64,000 nt of DNA. Origin: Actinotalea lenta. GTDB taxonomy: Bacteria > Actinomycetota > Actinomycetes > Actinomycetales > Cellulomonadaceae. This document shows positions 17,140 to 27,983 of this stretch, in pieces. The DNA is taken from assembly GCF_030586465.1 (NCBI RefSeq), contig NZ_JAUQYP010000001.1:1481446-1545445 (forward strand). Direction: 5' to 3'. Position 1 is the first letter of the stretch; the number at the start of each line of letters is the position of its first letter. The notes under the pieces were generated by a model that worked only from the letters and a program-made list of their open reading frames with translations, was not told the origin of the DNA and searched no databases. A program made the position numbers and the translations under genes.

Positions 17140-17493
17140 TCAGGCGGTGGCCGTGGCCTTGGCTGCCACCGCGAGCGCGGCGGCCTCGGCGTCGCCGCTG
17201 GCCCCGAGATCCACGACGAGACCCATCTTGGTCAGCATGGTGACCATCGGCGGGCCCATGTGCGAGGCGGCGACGCCGCGCGCGTGCCGGTCGAGCAGGA
17301 AGCGCGCGATCCGGGCGTGGTGCGAGCCGTGCGGTCCCTCGTCGTGCAGCACGTCCCAGCCGACGGCGTCCTCGGTCCAGGCGACGATCGCGCCGTCGCG
17401 CACGGTCACCGTGGCCACCGTGGTGGCCTTGCCCCAGCTGTGGTCCACCTGGCGCCCGGCATCCACCGGGACGCACACCACGACCTCGCTCAT
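17140..17493 (-). CDS. NifX/NifB-type iron-molybdenum cofactor-binding domain protein
   Basis: A 117-residue single-domain protein of the dinitrogenase iron-molybdenum cofactor biosynthesis family (VCVPVDAGRQVDHSWGKATTVATVTVRDGAI at the start, HDEGPHGSHHARIARFL in the middle, KMGLVVDLG near the end). No nitrogenase genes are present, so this is one of the many family members with an unknown metal-binding role. The ATG at 17493 is chosen over the longer frame because GAGGAGGAG lies just upstream. Confidence 0.82.
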   Translation of the reverse strand: MSEVVVCVPVDAGRQVDHSWGKATTVATVTVRDGAIVAWTEDAVGWDVLHDEGPHGSHHARIARFLLDRHARGVAASHMGPPMVTMLTKMGLVVDLGASGDAEAAALAVAAKATATA

Positions 17494-17584
17494 CAGCTCC
17501 TCCTCGCCATCCGGCCGGTTCTCCGGCGCAACCCAGACAGCCTGCCACGGCGGGACCGGCGCCGCGCCGCCCCGCGCCACGGCC

Positions 17585-18409
17585 TCAGTCGAGGAACAGC
17601 GAGCGCAGCCGTCGTGTGGTGACCACGACGCCGACCGCCGCCATCGCGAGGTAGTAGGCCACGTGTCCCGCTGTCCCGCCGGTCAGCTCGCCCGTGGTCA
17701 GCCCGCGGATCAGCTCCACGGCGTGCCACAGCGGGAGTGCCTGGATGAGCCACTGGATCGGCTCGGGGTACACCGTGAGCGGGAAGAACGTCGCGGAGAA
17801 CAGGAACATCGGCAGCAGGACGAACTGGATCCAGTCCATCTGCTGGAAGGTCGACATGTAGCTGGTGATCGCCATGCCCAGGCTGGCGAACCCGAATGCG
17901 ATGAGCAGCACCGCAGGCAGCGTGAGGACCGCGGTCCAGGACAGGTTCAGCCCCATCACCTGCATCACCGTGAGGAAGCCCGTCGCGTAGACGACCCCGC
18001 GCAGCAGCGCGTACCCGATCTCCCCGAGCGCGACGTCCAGCGGCCCGAGCGACGTGGCCATCATCGCCTGGTACAGCTTGCCGAAGTGCATCTTGAAGAA
18101 GACGTTCCAGGTCGAGTCGTACACCGCCCCGTTCATCGCGGAGACCGCCAGCAGGGCGGGTGCGATGTAGGCCGCGTAGGCGATCGCCCGGCCCGACGGG
18201 AGCGTCACGTCGCCGATGTAGGTCCCCAGGCCCACGCCCATCGCCAACAGGAAGAACACCGGCTCGAAGAACCCCGAGACGACTACGACCCAGGTGCTGG
18301 ACCGGGCCGCGAGCAGCCCGCGGCCGAGCACGGCGCGGGCGTTGCCGCGGTACAGCGCGCGCACACCACCGGCGCCGGTGACGGCTGCGGTCAAGGTCGG
18401 GGCGCTCAT
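17585..18409 (-). CDS. ABC-2 transporter permease (NodJ/DrrB-like), second of a pair
   Basis: A 274-residue permease with about six transmembrane helices (SGFFEPVFFLLAMGVGLG, IAPALLAVSAMNGAVYDSTW, VVYATGFLTVMQVMG, LTLPAVLLIAFGFASLGMAI) and the PMFLFSATFFPL motif of NodJ-type permeases. It overlaps the preceding permease gene by 4 nt. Two half-permeases behind one ATPase suggest a heterodimeric channel. The exported substrate is unknown (NodIJ-like systems export lipo-oligosaccharides, DrrAB-like ones drugs). Confidence 0.9.
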   Translation of the reverse strand: MSAPTLTAAVTGAGGVRALYRGNARAVLGRGLLAARSSTWVVVVSGFFEPVFFLLAMGVGLGTYIGDVTLPSGRAIAYAAYIAPALLAVSAMNGAVYDSTWNVFFKMHFGKLYQAMMATSLGPLDVALGEIGYALLRGVVYATGFLTVMQVMGLNLSWTAVLTLPAVLLIAFGFASLGMAITSYMSTFQQMDWIQFVLLPMFLFSATFFPLTVYPEPIQWLIQALPLWHAVELIRGLTTGELTGGTAGHVAYYLAMAAVGVVVTTRRLRSLFLD

Positions 18410-19257
18410 CCGTGCATCCGTCCCACGAACACCCGCCGGGCCAGCACCCAGCCGCCCGCTGCGAGCGCCACCAGGACCCCGAGATGCACCGCGACGGTGG
18501 CCCCGCTCATCGGCTGCGCGTAGGAGACCGCGCGGCCCAGCTCGCTCGCGTGCCACAGCGGGGAGACCCACCCGATCCAGTGCAGCCAGGTGGGCAACGT
18601 CGCCAGGGGGTAGAACGTGCCCGAGAACAGGAACATCGGCGTGAACACGAAGCGTTGCACGGCGGCGAACTGCCCGGCGTCGTCACGCAGGCCGGCGGAG
18701 TACGCCAGCAGCGGCAGGCCGAACGCCATGCCGCCGAGCAGGCCGAGCAGCGGCAGCACGGCGACCGACCACAGGTGACCGACCGCGCCGAACGCGGCGA
18801 TGAGCGCGGTGTAGGCCACGGCGACGAAGGCCATCCGCACCGCGACGGCGAGCACCAGACCGGTGGCCACCTGGCCGGGTGCGAGCGGTGAGGCGTTCAT
18901 GCCCCAGAACACCCGCCGCCACTTGAACCCCGACATCACCGTGTAGGTGAACTCCTCGGTGGTCACCGAGATCGTCGCGGTGACCAGCAGGGCGGGGGCG
19001 ACGAAGGTCACGTACGGCACCGGCCCGTCCGGCCCGAAGCCGACCGGGGCGTCCAGGAAGCTCGCCAGCCCCAGCCCGAGCCCGAGCAGGTAGAGCAGCG
19101 GCTGCCCGAGACCGCCGATCACGATCGTCCAGCCGTAGGCGCGCATCGCCCGGAGCTGGTGCTCAGCGACGTAGAGCGCGCCGAACCGCCGGGGGCGGAC
19201 CGCGCCCGCCAGCGCCGCGAGGGTCGCGTCGTCCCTCGTCGTCTGCTCGACGCTCAT
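18406..19257 (-). CDS. ABC-2 transporter permease (NodJ/DrrB-like), first of a pair
   Basis: A 283-residue permease, homologous in layout to the one that follows: a cytoplasmic N terminus, about six membrane segments, and PMFLFSGTFYPLATLPTWL near the C-terminal third. It is coupled at both ends: its ATG overlaps the ATPase stop and its stop overlaps the next ATG. The pair probably arose by duplication. The ATG at 19257 gives a normal N terminus; the longer frame upstream runs antisense to nothing useful. Confidence 0.9.
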   Translation of the reverse strand: MSVEQTTRDDATLAALAGAVRPRRFGALYVAEHQLRAMRAYGWTIVIGGLGQPLLYLLGLGLGLASFLDAPVGFGPDGPVPYVTFVAPALLVTATISVTTEEFTYTVMSGFKWRRVFWGMNASPLAPGQVATGLVLAVAVRMAFVAVAYTALIAAFGAVGHLWSVAVLPLLGLLGGMAFGLPLLAYSAGLRDDAGQFAAVQRFVFTPMFLFSGTFYPLATLPTWLHWIGWVSPLWHASELGRAVSYAQPMSGATVAVHLGVLVALAAGGWVLARRVFVGRMHG

Positions 19258-20180
19258 TCGATCAGGCTCCGTCCGGTGAGTCGGAGGAAGACGTCCTCCA
19301 GGCTGGAGCGTCGCACCAGGCTCGTGGTCGGGTGCAGGCCCAGCCGGCTGACCTGCTCCACGACGGCCTCGCCGTCGGCCGCGTAGACCAGCACGCGATC
19401 CGGCAGCGTCTCGATGCGGTCGCCGAGCCCGGCGATGCGCTCGGCCGCGGCCTGGTTGCGCTGCGAGCCGAACCGGAGCTCGACGACCTCGCGCGACGAG
19501 TGCTCCCGGATGAGCTGGGCCGGGCTGCCCTCGGCCATGATCCGGCCCTGGTCGACGACCACGAGCCGGTCGCACAGCTGCTCCGCCTCGTCCATGTAGT
19601 GCGTGGTGAGCACCAGGGTGGTGCCGCGCTCCTTGAGGCGGAACAGTCGGTCCCACAGCACGTGCCGCGCCTGGGGGTCCAGCCCTGTGGTCGGTTCGTC
19701 GAGCATGAGCACCCGCGGCTCGTTGACCAGGGCGCGGGCGATGGTCAGCCGGCGCTTCATCCCGCCGGACAGGTCGTCGACCTTGGACCGCGCCTTGTCC
19801 TCGAGCTGGGCGAAGGCGAGCAGCTCGTCCGCCCGCCGTGCGCACACCGCCCGCGGGATGCCGAAGTAGCGCCCGTAGACGATGAGGTTGTCCCGCACGC
19901 GCAGCTCGGTGTCGAGGTTGTCCTCCTGGGGCACCACGCCCAGCTGGGACCGGATCTCCGGTCCGTGCGTGTCGGGGTCCAGCCCGAGGACCTGCAGGTC
20001 GCCGCCGGTGCGCGTGGAGACGGCGCCGATCATCCGCATGGTGGTCGACTTCCCCGCACCGTTCGGCCCGAGCAGGCCGAAGGACTCCCCGGGTGCGACC
20101 TCGAGGTCGATCCCCGCGACGGCGACGAGGTCGCCGTAGTGCTTGGTCAGGCCGGTCGCGGTGATGACGGGTGCGGGCAC
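19254..20180 (-). CDS. ABC transporter ATP-binding protein (NodI/DrrA-like)
   Basis: A 308-residue ABC ATPase: Walker A GPNGAGKSTT (about 38-47), Q-loop GVVPQEDNLD, signature DDLSGGMKRRL, Walker B VLMLDEPTTGLDP, switch His in TTHYMDEAE, and a C-terminal domain of about 85 residues as in DrrA/NodI. It is the first gene of a three-gene export operon with two permeases. The GTG at 20180 lies 8 nt after a TAACGT box. Confidence 0.93.
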   Translation of the reverse strand: MPAPVITATGLTKHYGDLVAVAGIDLEVAPGESFGLLGPNGAGKSTTMRMIGAVSTRTGGDLQVLGLDPDTHGPEIRSQLGVVPQEDNLDTELRVRDNLIVYGRYFGIPRAVCARRADELLAFAQLEDKARSKVDDLSGGMKRRLTIARALVNEPRVLMLDEPTTGLDPQARHVLWDRLFRLKERGTTLVLTTHYMDEAEQLCDRLVVVDQGRIMAEGSPAQLIREHSSREVVELRFGSQRNQAAAERIAGLGDRIETLPDRVLVYAADGEAVVEQVSRLGLHPTTSLVRRSSLEDVFLRLTGRSLIE

Positions 20181-20188
20181 GAGCCGGA

Positions 20189-20194
20189 ACGTTA
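20189..20194 (-). promoter_or_regulatory. Candidate -10 box of the NodI-like ATPase operon
   Basis: TAACGT on the reverse strand ends 8 nt before the GTG. Confidence 0.4.
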
Positions 20195-20295
20195 CCGCCC
20201 GGTACCGACACCCGGCACCGGCTTTCCGGCCCCGCCGTGGGGCTCCCGTCGGGGGAGCCCGGGCGGGTGATCCTCCGGGTCCGGCGCGGCTTGGC

Positions 20296-20301
20296 TAGGG
20301 T
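20296..20301 (+). promoter_or_regulatory. Candidate leaderless -10 box before the DUF4921 leader ORF
   Basis: TAGGGT is followed by exactly 6 nt (GTCGCC) and a GTG at 20308 that opens a 14-codon ORF. Confidence 0.5.
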
Positions 20302-20307
20302 GTCGCC

Positions 20308-20352
20308 GTGCTCCTCGCCAGCCCCTGTCCCCCGTCGGAGCCCCGCCCGTGA
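20308..20352 (+). CDS. Candidate leaderless 14-codon leader ORF coupled to DUF4921
   Basis: From the GTG at 20308 the frame reads MLLASPCPPSEPRP and stops at TGA 20350-20352, which overlaps the GTG start of the DUF4921 gene (GTGA). The GTG sits 6 nt after TAGGGT, the spacing that marks leaderless starts elsewhere in this window, so ribosomes should begin here and then re-start on the main gene. The peptide is Pro-rich (six of 14 residues) with one Cys and may slow ribosomes. Its function is inferred from position only. Confidence 0.4.
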   Translation: MLLASPCPPSEPRP

Positions 20353-21668
20353 TCGGTCAGCCGGCCAGCGGGGAACCGCTCGTGCGCCTCCCGGACGGGA
20401 CCGTCAAGCAGGTGTCCCCGCTCACCGGCACTGTCGTGTGGACGGTTCCCGGCCGCGGCCGGCGAGCCCACGCGGTTCCCGACCAGCAGCGGGTCGCGGT
20501 CGACGCTGCCGAGCACGACCGGCTCTGCGAGTTCTGCTCGGCCCGGTACCTGGACACCCCGCCGGAGAAGTCCCGTCTCGTGCTCACCTCGGACGGGCCG
20601 CAGGTCCTCGAGCACCTGCCGGCCCCCAGGCTCGGCGAGAGCGTGGCCGAGCTGCGTCGGGTGCCGAACCTGTACGAGATCTTGTCGGTGGAGTACTGGC
20701 GGGCCAACCACGGCTACCAGCCCTCACCCGAGCTGCTCGGGCGCGCCACGGCGTACACCGCGGACCCGCTGGGCCGCTCCCACGTGCTGGACATGCTCGG
20801 TCGTCGTGCCGCGGCGACCGGTCTGTCCGGGGTGTGGGCGACCGAGCCGGAGGTAGAGCGACTCGCGCAGGCGGTGGACCTGTTCGCGGGGTCGCACGAC
20901 GTCGTGGTCGCCCGCCGGCACCTGGTGGACGGCGCCCGGTACGCCGACGAGCTCGCGGGGGCCGGCACGCTGACCCCGGACGAGCACGAGCGCTATCTCG
21001 CGTTCACGGTCGACGCGATGCAGGGGCTGTACAGGGCGCAGCCGTTCGCGCGGTACGTCGCGGTGTTCCAGAACTGGCTCCGGGCGGCGGGAGCGTCCTT
21101 CGACCACCTGCACAAGCAGCTGGTCGCGATCGACGAGTTCGGGCCGCAGACCGAGCGTGAGCTGGCCCGGCTCGCCGCCGAGCCCGACGTCTACACCACG
21201 GCGATCCTGGACCACGCCGCCGCGCATCGTCTGGTCGTCGCGGAGAACGAGTACGCGATCGCGGTCGCCGGGGTGGGACACCGCTACCCGGCGCTCGAGG
21301 TGTACTCGCGCAGCACGCACCACCTGCCGTGGGAGCACACCGCGGCGGAGGTCCGCGGGTTCTCCGACCTGCTGCACGGGCTGCACGCGGCGACCGGTGT
21401 GGACGTGCCGACCAACGAGGAGTGGCACTACCGGCCGCCCAGCGCCGCCGAGCCGATGCCGTGGCACGTGGTGCTCAAGCTGCGGGTCTCCACCCTCGCG
21501 GGCTTCGAGGGTGGAACGAAGATCAACGTGAACACGATCGACCCGTACACCCTGCGCGACCGGACCGTCGCGGCGCTGCGGATCCTGCGTGAGCAGGGCA
21601 GGGTCGCCGCCCCGGCGATCGGCGACGAGTGCTCGCACGACCTGGGCGTGCTGCACTACACCGACTGA
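20349..21668 (+). CDS. DUF4921 family protein (galactose-1-phosphate uridylyltransferase-like, HIT superfamily)
   Basis: A 439-residue DUF4921 protein. It begins with a GalT-like segment (VRLPDGTVKQVSPLTGTVVWTVPGR). A zinc-type Cys pair lies at about residue 60 (LCEFCSARY). The HIT-like catalytic motif is SFDHLHKQLV (about 256-265), and C-terminal conserved stretches are STHHLPWE and EWHYRP. The family resembles nucleotidyltransferases of the GalT/HIT superfamily, but its substrate is not known. The GTG start overlaps the stop of a short upstream ORF. Nothing downstream belongs with it; 154 nt separate it from a convergent gene. Confidence 0.85.
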   Translation: MIGQPASGEPLVRLPDGTVKQVSPLTGTVVWTVPGRGRRAHAVPDQQRVAVDAAEHDRLCEFCSARYLDTPPEKSRLVLTSDGPQVLEHLPAPRLGESVAELRRVPNLYEILSVEYWRANHGYQPSPELLGRATAYTADPLGRSHVLDMLGRRAAATGLSGVWATEPEVERLAQAVDLFAGSHDVVVARRHLVDGARYADELAGAGTLTPDEHERYLAFTVDAMQGLYRAQPFARYVAVFQNWLRAAGASFDHLHKQLVAIDEFGPQTERELARLAAEPDVYTTAILDHAAAHRLVVAENEYAIAVAGVGHRYPALEVYSRSTHHLPWEHTAAEVRGFSDLLHGLHAATGVDVPTNEEWHYRPPSAAEPMPWHVVLKLRVSTLAGFEGGTKINVNTIDPYTLRDRTVAALRILREQGRVAAPAIGDECSHDLGVLHYTD

Positions 21669-21822
21669 CCCGTCGCGCCCGCTCGGTGAGCTCGGCAGGG
21701 GCCCGGCGCCCCACGCGGCGAGCATGCGCTCAGGCGCCGATCCGTGCGGGGCCGTCCACGCTGCGGACGCCCGTCCGGGCCCCCGACGTGCGTCGCCGCG
21801 CCGGGTGCCGGCCGCACGACTC

Positions 21823-22695
21823 TCAGAGCTCGGCGAGCCGCGGCACGAGCGGCGCCACCCGCTCGCGAACCCATGCGGCCGAGGGCTCCTGCGGCGGTCG
21901 CACGATGACGGTGTCCACGCCCAGGTCCGCGTAGGGGCGGATGTTCTCGACGAAGCCGTCCACATCCCCGCGGTCGAGCTCGGGGAAGCCGGCCAGCGCC
22001 GTGACCCTGATCTCCGAGGGATCGCGGCCGACGTCCTCGCAGTGCCGCCGCAGCACGTCGAGCTTGTGGCGCATCGCGTCGGGCTCGGAGACGAACAGGT
22101 TGCAGGCGTCGGCGTACCGGGCGACCAGCCGCAGGGTCTTGCGCTCCCCGGAGCCGCCGACCATCACCGTGGGGTGGTGCAGCGGCAGCGGGCGGCAGAC
22201 CGTCTCGGCCAGGGTGTAGTGCGTGCCGTGGTACGGGCCCTCGTCCGCGGGGTCGAACATCTGGGCGCAGATCTGCAGCGTCTCCTCGAGCCGCTCGAAC
22301 CGCTCCTTGAGGGGTGGGAACGGCACGCCCATCGCGGCGTGCTCGCGGTCGTACCAGGCCGCACCCAGTCCCAGGGCGGCCCGGCCGCCGGACAGCACGT
22401 CGAGCGAGGCCACGATCTTGGCGAGCAGGCCCGGGTGGCGGTACGTCACCCCGGTGACCAGGACGCCGAGCTCCGCGCTGCTGGTGTGCGCGGCGAGGTA
22501 GCCGAGCGTGGTGTACGCCTCGAGCATCGGGTCCGTGTGGGGGAAGCCCGCGCGCTCCATCTGGAAGTAGTGGTCCATGACCGAGACCCAGGCGATGCCG
22601 GCGTCCTCGACCGCCTCGCCCGTGCGGGCAAGCTCGTCCCGGAGCTCGTGCGGCGCCACGCCGTCGAACCTCATCAGGTGGACTCCGACCTTCAT
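21823..22695 (-). CDS. LLM-class (probably F420-dependent) oxidoreductase
   Basis: A 290-residue luciferase-like monooxygenase-fold protein: MKVGVHLMRFDG at the start, WVSVMDHYFQ, LGVLVTGVTYRHPGLLAKIVASLDVLSGGRAALGLGAAWY (the LLM core), PTVMVGGSGERKTLRLVARYADACN and an EPSAAWVRERVAPLV tail. Most actinobacterial members of this group use F420, some FMN; the sequence does not decide. The ATG at 22695 follows AAGGAG; the longer upstream frame is not supported. The substrate is unknown. Confidence 0.88.
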   Translation of the reverse strand: MKVGVHLMRFDGVAPHELRDELARTGEAVEDAGIAWVSVMDHYFQMERAGFPHTDPMLEAYTTLGYLAAHTSSAELGVLVTGVTYRHPGLLAKIVASLDVLSGGRAALGLGAAWYDREHAAMGVPFPPLKERFERLEETLQICAQMFDPADEGPYHGTHYTLAETVCRPLPLHHPTVMVGGSGERKTLRLVARYADACNLFVSEPDAMRHKLDVLRRHCEDVGRDPSEIRVTALAGFPELDRGDVDGFVENIRPYADLGVDTVIVRPPQEPSAAWVRERVAPLVPRLAEL

Positions 22696-22862
22696 CACCG
22701 GCTCCTTCGCGAGACGCTGTGCGGCCGTCCCGCCCCGGGCGGCCCTCGTCACTGTGGCACCGGCACCGCGCCCCCGCGACCGGTGTGCCGGCGACCAGGG
22801 CGCGCCCACCGCTGGTCACGGCTGCCCCGGCGGTGGTCTGATGGAGCGGGAAGGAGCCGATC

Positions 22863-23243
22863 ATGCCTCGCCTCGGACTCAGTGCGACCGTGCTCGACGC
22901 GCGCGACCCGATCGCGCTCGCCGGCTTCTACCAGGCCCTGCTCGGTTGGGAGACGGCCGCCCAGGATCCGACGTGGTGCACGTTGCGCGCCCCCGGCGGC
23001 GGAGCCGGCCTCTCGTTCCAGCTGGAGCCTGTGCACGAGGCGCCCACCTGGCCGGCCCGCGAGGGCGCAGGGCAGATGCAGATGCACCTGGACATCGGCG
23101 TCGACGACCTCGACGCGGCGGCCGAGCTGGCGATCTCGCTCGGCGCGCGCGAGGCGTCGTGGCAGCCCCAGCCGGAGGTGCGGGTCATGCTCGACCCGGA
23201 AGGTCATCCGTTCTGCCTGTTCCCGTTCGAGCCGGCGTCCTGA
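22863..23243 (+). CDS. VOC-family (glyoxalase/bleomycin resistance-like) protein
   Basis: A 126-residue vicinal-oxygen-chelate fold protein made of two beta-alpha-beta-beta-beta units: LSATVLDARDPIALAGFYQALLGW and MHLDIGVDDLDAAAELAISLGA, ending in MLDPEGHPFCLFPFEP. The metal-ligand positions are partly kept (a His in QMHLDI, Glu in LDPEGHPF region). The function of such single-domain forms is usually unknown. AAGGAG precedes the ATG. Its last 40 nt overlap the convergent PP2C gene. Confidence 0.85.
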   Translation: MPRLGLSATVLDARDPIALAGFYQALLGWETAAQDPTWCTLRAPGGGAGLSFQLEPVHEAPTWPAREGAGQMQMHLDIGVDDLDAAAELAISLGAREASWQPQPEVRVMLDPEGHPFCLFPFEPAS

Positions 23244-24112
23244 GGGCCGACGGCGAGCAGCGGGGCGGGCGCTTCCAGGTTCGGCTCGCCGTCGTGGCGC
23301 AGGATCGACCCCCCCAGCAGAAGCTCGGGCACCTCGGGCACCTCGGGTCCACCGGTCTCGCGGAGGGCGCTCCCGGGGTGGTCGAGGTCGACGACGTCGC
23401 AGACCACCACGGTGACGTTGTCGTGGGCGTCGGCGGCCAGGGCCGCGGCCAGGAGGCGCTCGGTCGCCTCCTGCGGCCCTGCGGCCGAGATGAGGATGCG
23501 CAGCACGCCGGGCTCCTCGACGTAGTCGGTCAGGCCGTCGCTGCACAGCAGCCAGCGGTCGCCCGCGCGCGCCTCGTGGTGCTGCAGGCCGACGTGCTCG
23601 GCGTCCTGCCGCGTCCCGGACAGCACCCTGGTCAACAGGTTGCCCTGCGGGTGCTGCCACGCGGCGGCGGGGTCCAGCACGCCGGTGTCGACCAGGAGTT
23701 GGACGTAGGAGTCGTCATGTGTGACCCGGCTGCCGATGCCGCCCCGCACCATGTAGCCCCGCGAGTCCCCGATGTGCGCGACCCGCAGCCCGTGCGGCCC
23801 GGCGAAGATCCCGGTGAACGTGGTGGCCAGGCCGGTCAGTCGCGGTTCGGCGGCGGACTGCTCGGCCAGCGCGGCGTTGGCCCGTTCCAGGATGGCGGCG
23901 AGCTCCGGATCGGGGACCTGCGCCACGGTGCGTCCCCGCAGGCTCTGGACGACGGTCCCGCCGACCACCCGGGAGGCGACGTCGCCTCCGGCGTGGCCGC
24001 CGACGCCGTCCGCGACCAGCGCATACCCCGTGCTTGCCACCGCAGCGTCCTGGTTGGAGCTGCGGTGGGGTCCGGTGATCGACAGCAGGGCGCTGCGCAG
24101 GGTCGGTCGCAT
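23204..24112 (-). CDS. PP2C-type serine/threonine protein phosphatase
   Basis: A 302-residue soluble PP2C (PPM) phosphatase. Metal-binding motifs: SNQDAA (about 22), VADGVGGHAGGDVAS (about 34-48), HIGDSRGYMVRGG (about 110), CSDGLTDYV, and AHDNVTVVVCDVV near the end. The arrangement is catalytic-domain only; no transmembrane tail, unlike PstP. An in-frame ATG at 24166 would add 18 residues, but that stretch contains two direct repeats and has no homology, so the ATG at 24112 is preferred. It lies head to head with the pyrophosphatase gene, and its 3' end overlaps the VOC gene by 40 nt. Confidence 0.88.
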   Translation of the reverse strand: MRPTLRSALLSITGPHRSSNQDAAVASTGYALVADGVGGHAGGDVASRVVGGTVVQSLRGRTVAQVPDPELAAILERANAALAEQSAAEPRLTGLATTFTGIFAGPHGLRVAHIGDSRGYMVRGGIGSRVTHDDSYVQLLVDTGVLDPAAAWQHPQGNLLTRVLSGTRQDAEHVGLQHHEARAGDRWLLCSDGLTDYVEEPGVLRILISAAGPQEATERLLAAALAADAHDNVTVVVCDVVDLDHPGSALRETGGPEVPEVPELLLGGSILRHDGEPNLEAPAPLLAVGPQDAGSNGNRQNG

Positions 24113-24128
24113 GCGGCTGACAGTCTTC

Positions 24129-24155
24129 CAGGAACGACCCCGGGCAGGAACGACC
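24129..24155. repeat. Two 11-bp direct repeats upstream of the PP2C gene
   Basis: CAGGAACGACC occurs at 24129-24139 and 24145-24155, 16 bp apart. They lie either in the PP2C promoter or, if the longer start is used, in its first codons. Confidence 0.35.
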
Positions 24156-24250
24156 GTCCGTTCCATGGGGTCGCACGTTCGTGCATTTGTCAGGACAAGC
24201 GGCGCTCCTGATTGAGCCCAAGGTCACCCCCGGCCGCCCCCGGGTGCGCC

Positions 24251-24256
24251 TAGCGT
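24251..24256 (+). promoter_or_regulatory. Candidate -10 box before the hppA leader ORF
   Basis: TAGCGT is followed by 5 nt and a GTG at 24262 that opens an 11-codon ORF. Confidence 0.45.
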
Positions 24257-24261
24257 GCGAG

Positions 24262-24293
24262 GTGACACAGTTGTCGAGCTCCTGGGGTGGATC

Positions 24294-24297
<4 letters not shown>
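24262..24297 (+). CDS. Candidate leaderless 11-codon leader ORF coupled to the pyrophosphatase gene
   Basis: From the GTG at 24262 the frame reads MTQLSSSWGGS and stops at TGA 24295-24297, overlapping the GTG start of the pyrophosphatase gene (GTGA). The architecture matches the leader ORF before DUF4921 at 20308. The main gene's own ribosome-binding sequence is weak (GGGGTGG), so re-initiation after this ORF is a plausible way to translate it. This is positional evidence only. Confidence 0.4.
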
Positions 24298-26888
<2,591 letters not shown>

Positions 26889-26890
26889 TC

Positions 26891-27940
26891 ATGGCTGTGG
26901 CCGTCAAGTACGCAGGGTCGTTCGTCGAGGACGGGCACGTCGGCGGGCACGACGCCGGCGCGACCCTGGTGCGTCGCCTCATGCGGGTGTTCCCGGAGGC
27001 GAAGCTGGTCGGGGGCCGGGCCCGGCACGCCGAGGGCTTCGACGTCGTGCCGCTGGAGTACCTCGATCCGAGCGACACCGTCGTCATCAACATGGACGTC
27101 GTCGACTCGATGGCCGTGTGGCGCACGCTCGCCGTCGGAGGGGGCGAGCCCCGGGTGATGAACTTCGTGTGGTGGAACACCTCGCAGTTCACCCACCCGG
27201 TGCAACGTGCGTCGCTCGCCCTGTCCTGCGCGCTGTTCCCGACCTTCGCCAACTCCCAGCGCACGGCCACCGAGGTCCGCGAGATCGTCGCGCAGCTCAC
27301 CGTGCCCCAGCTGGCGGAGAAGTCCCGGATCGCCTGGGCGAACCTCGGCATCAGGCTCGAGCACGTGCAGCCGCGCGAGGAGCCGACCGTGCCGATCGTG
27401 CTGTACCCGGCGATCTACCTCTCCGACCGCAAGCAGCCGCAGGTCTTCCTGGACGTGGTCGAACGCGTGCACAGGCGCACCCCGATCAACGTCGAGGCGC
27501 GTCTGCACGAGTCGCACCTGATCAGCGAGAAGGCCATGCGGCTGTCGCGCAAGGACTGGGCGTGGGTCGGGCCGCTCACCGCGACCCGCGAGGACTACTA
27601 CCACCACCTGGCGCGCACGACGGCGTTCCTGGCGACTGCGGTCGAGGAGTCCTACGGGTTGGAGTACGTCGAGGCCATGGTGGCGGGTGCGGTCGGGGTG
27701 TTCCCGGACCGGCCGTGGGCCCGCGCGCTGCTGCCGGAGGGCTACCCGTTTCTCTACACCGACGTGGCCCACGCCGAGGAGCTGCTCTTCCGCGCTGTGA
27801 CGGACACCGCGGCGTGCCGGGCGGAGCTGAACACGCTCGTCGGGGGCGACTTCGTCGCGTGGCTGCGCACGCGGCACGACGACTCACGGTTCGAGCAGCA
27901 GATCGCCGACGCCGTCCACGGGTGGTTCGGCGAAGGCTGA
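26891..27940 (+). CDS. GT-B fold glycosyltransferase
   Basis: A 349-residue protein. The C-terminal half has the nucleotide-sugar motif of GT4-like enzymes, ATAVEESYGLEYVEAMVAGA (an EX7E pattern), preceded by PIVLYPAIYLSDRKQPQVFLDVVERV. The N-terminal half (KYAGSFVEDGHVGGHDAGATLVRRLM) is compatible with the acceptor domain. No signal or membrane segment. Donor and acceptor are unknown. The ATG lies 2 nt after the pyrophosphatase stop, so the two are co-transcribed; PPi is not a known product of GT4 enzymes, so the link may be only operonic. A strong hairpin follows. Confidence 0.75.
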   Translation: MAVAVKYAGSFVEDGHVGGHDAGATLVRRLMRVFPEAKLVGGRARHAEGFDVVPLEYLDPSDTVVINMDVVDSMAVWRTLAVGGGEPRVMNFVWWNTSQFTHPVQRASLALSCALFPTFANSQRTATEVREIVAQLTVPQLAEKSRIAWANLGIRLEHVQPREEPTVPIVLYPAIYLSDRKQPQVFLDVVERVHRRTPINVEARLHESHLISEKAMRLSRKDWAWVGPLTATREDYYHHLARTTAFLATAVEESYGLEYVEAMVAGAVGVFPDRPWARALLPEGYPFLYTDVAHAEELLFRAVTDTAACRAELNTLVGGDFVAWLRTRHDDSRFEQQIADAVHGWFGEG

Positions 27941-27949
27941 CCGGCGGGC

Positions 27950-27980
27950 GGCGCGGCCCGGCGAGAAGCCGGGCCGCGCC
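27950..27980. terminator. Bidirectional hairpin terminator
   Basis: A 13-bp perfect stem (GGCGCGGCCCGGC with its complement) around the loop GAGAA lies between the convergent glycosyltransferase and aldo/keto reductase genes. There is a short T-containing tail (GTCTCAT) but no U run. Its size and place make it the best terminator in the window. Confidence 0.75.
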
Positions 27981-27983
27981 GTC

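Noticed and set aside
17140-17493. Nitrogen fixation gene
   Set aside because: The NifX/NifB-like domain alone does not show nitrogen fixation; no nif structural genes are near and such domain proteins are common in non-fixers.
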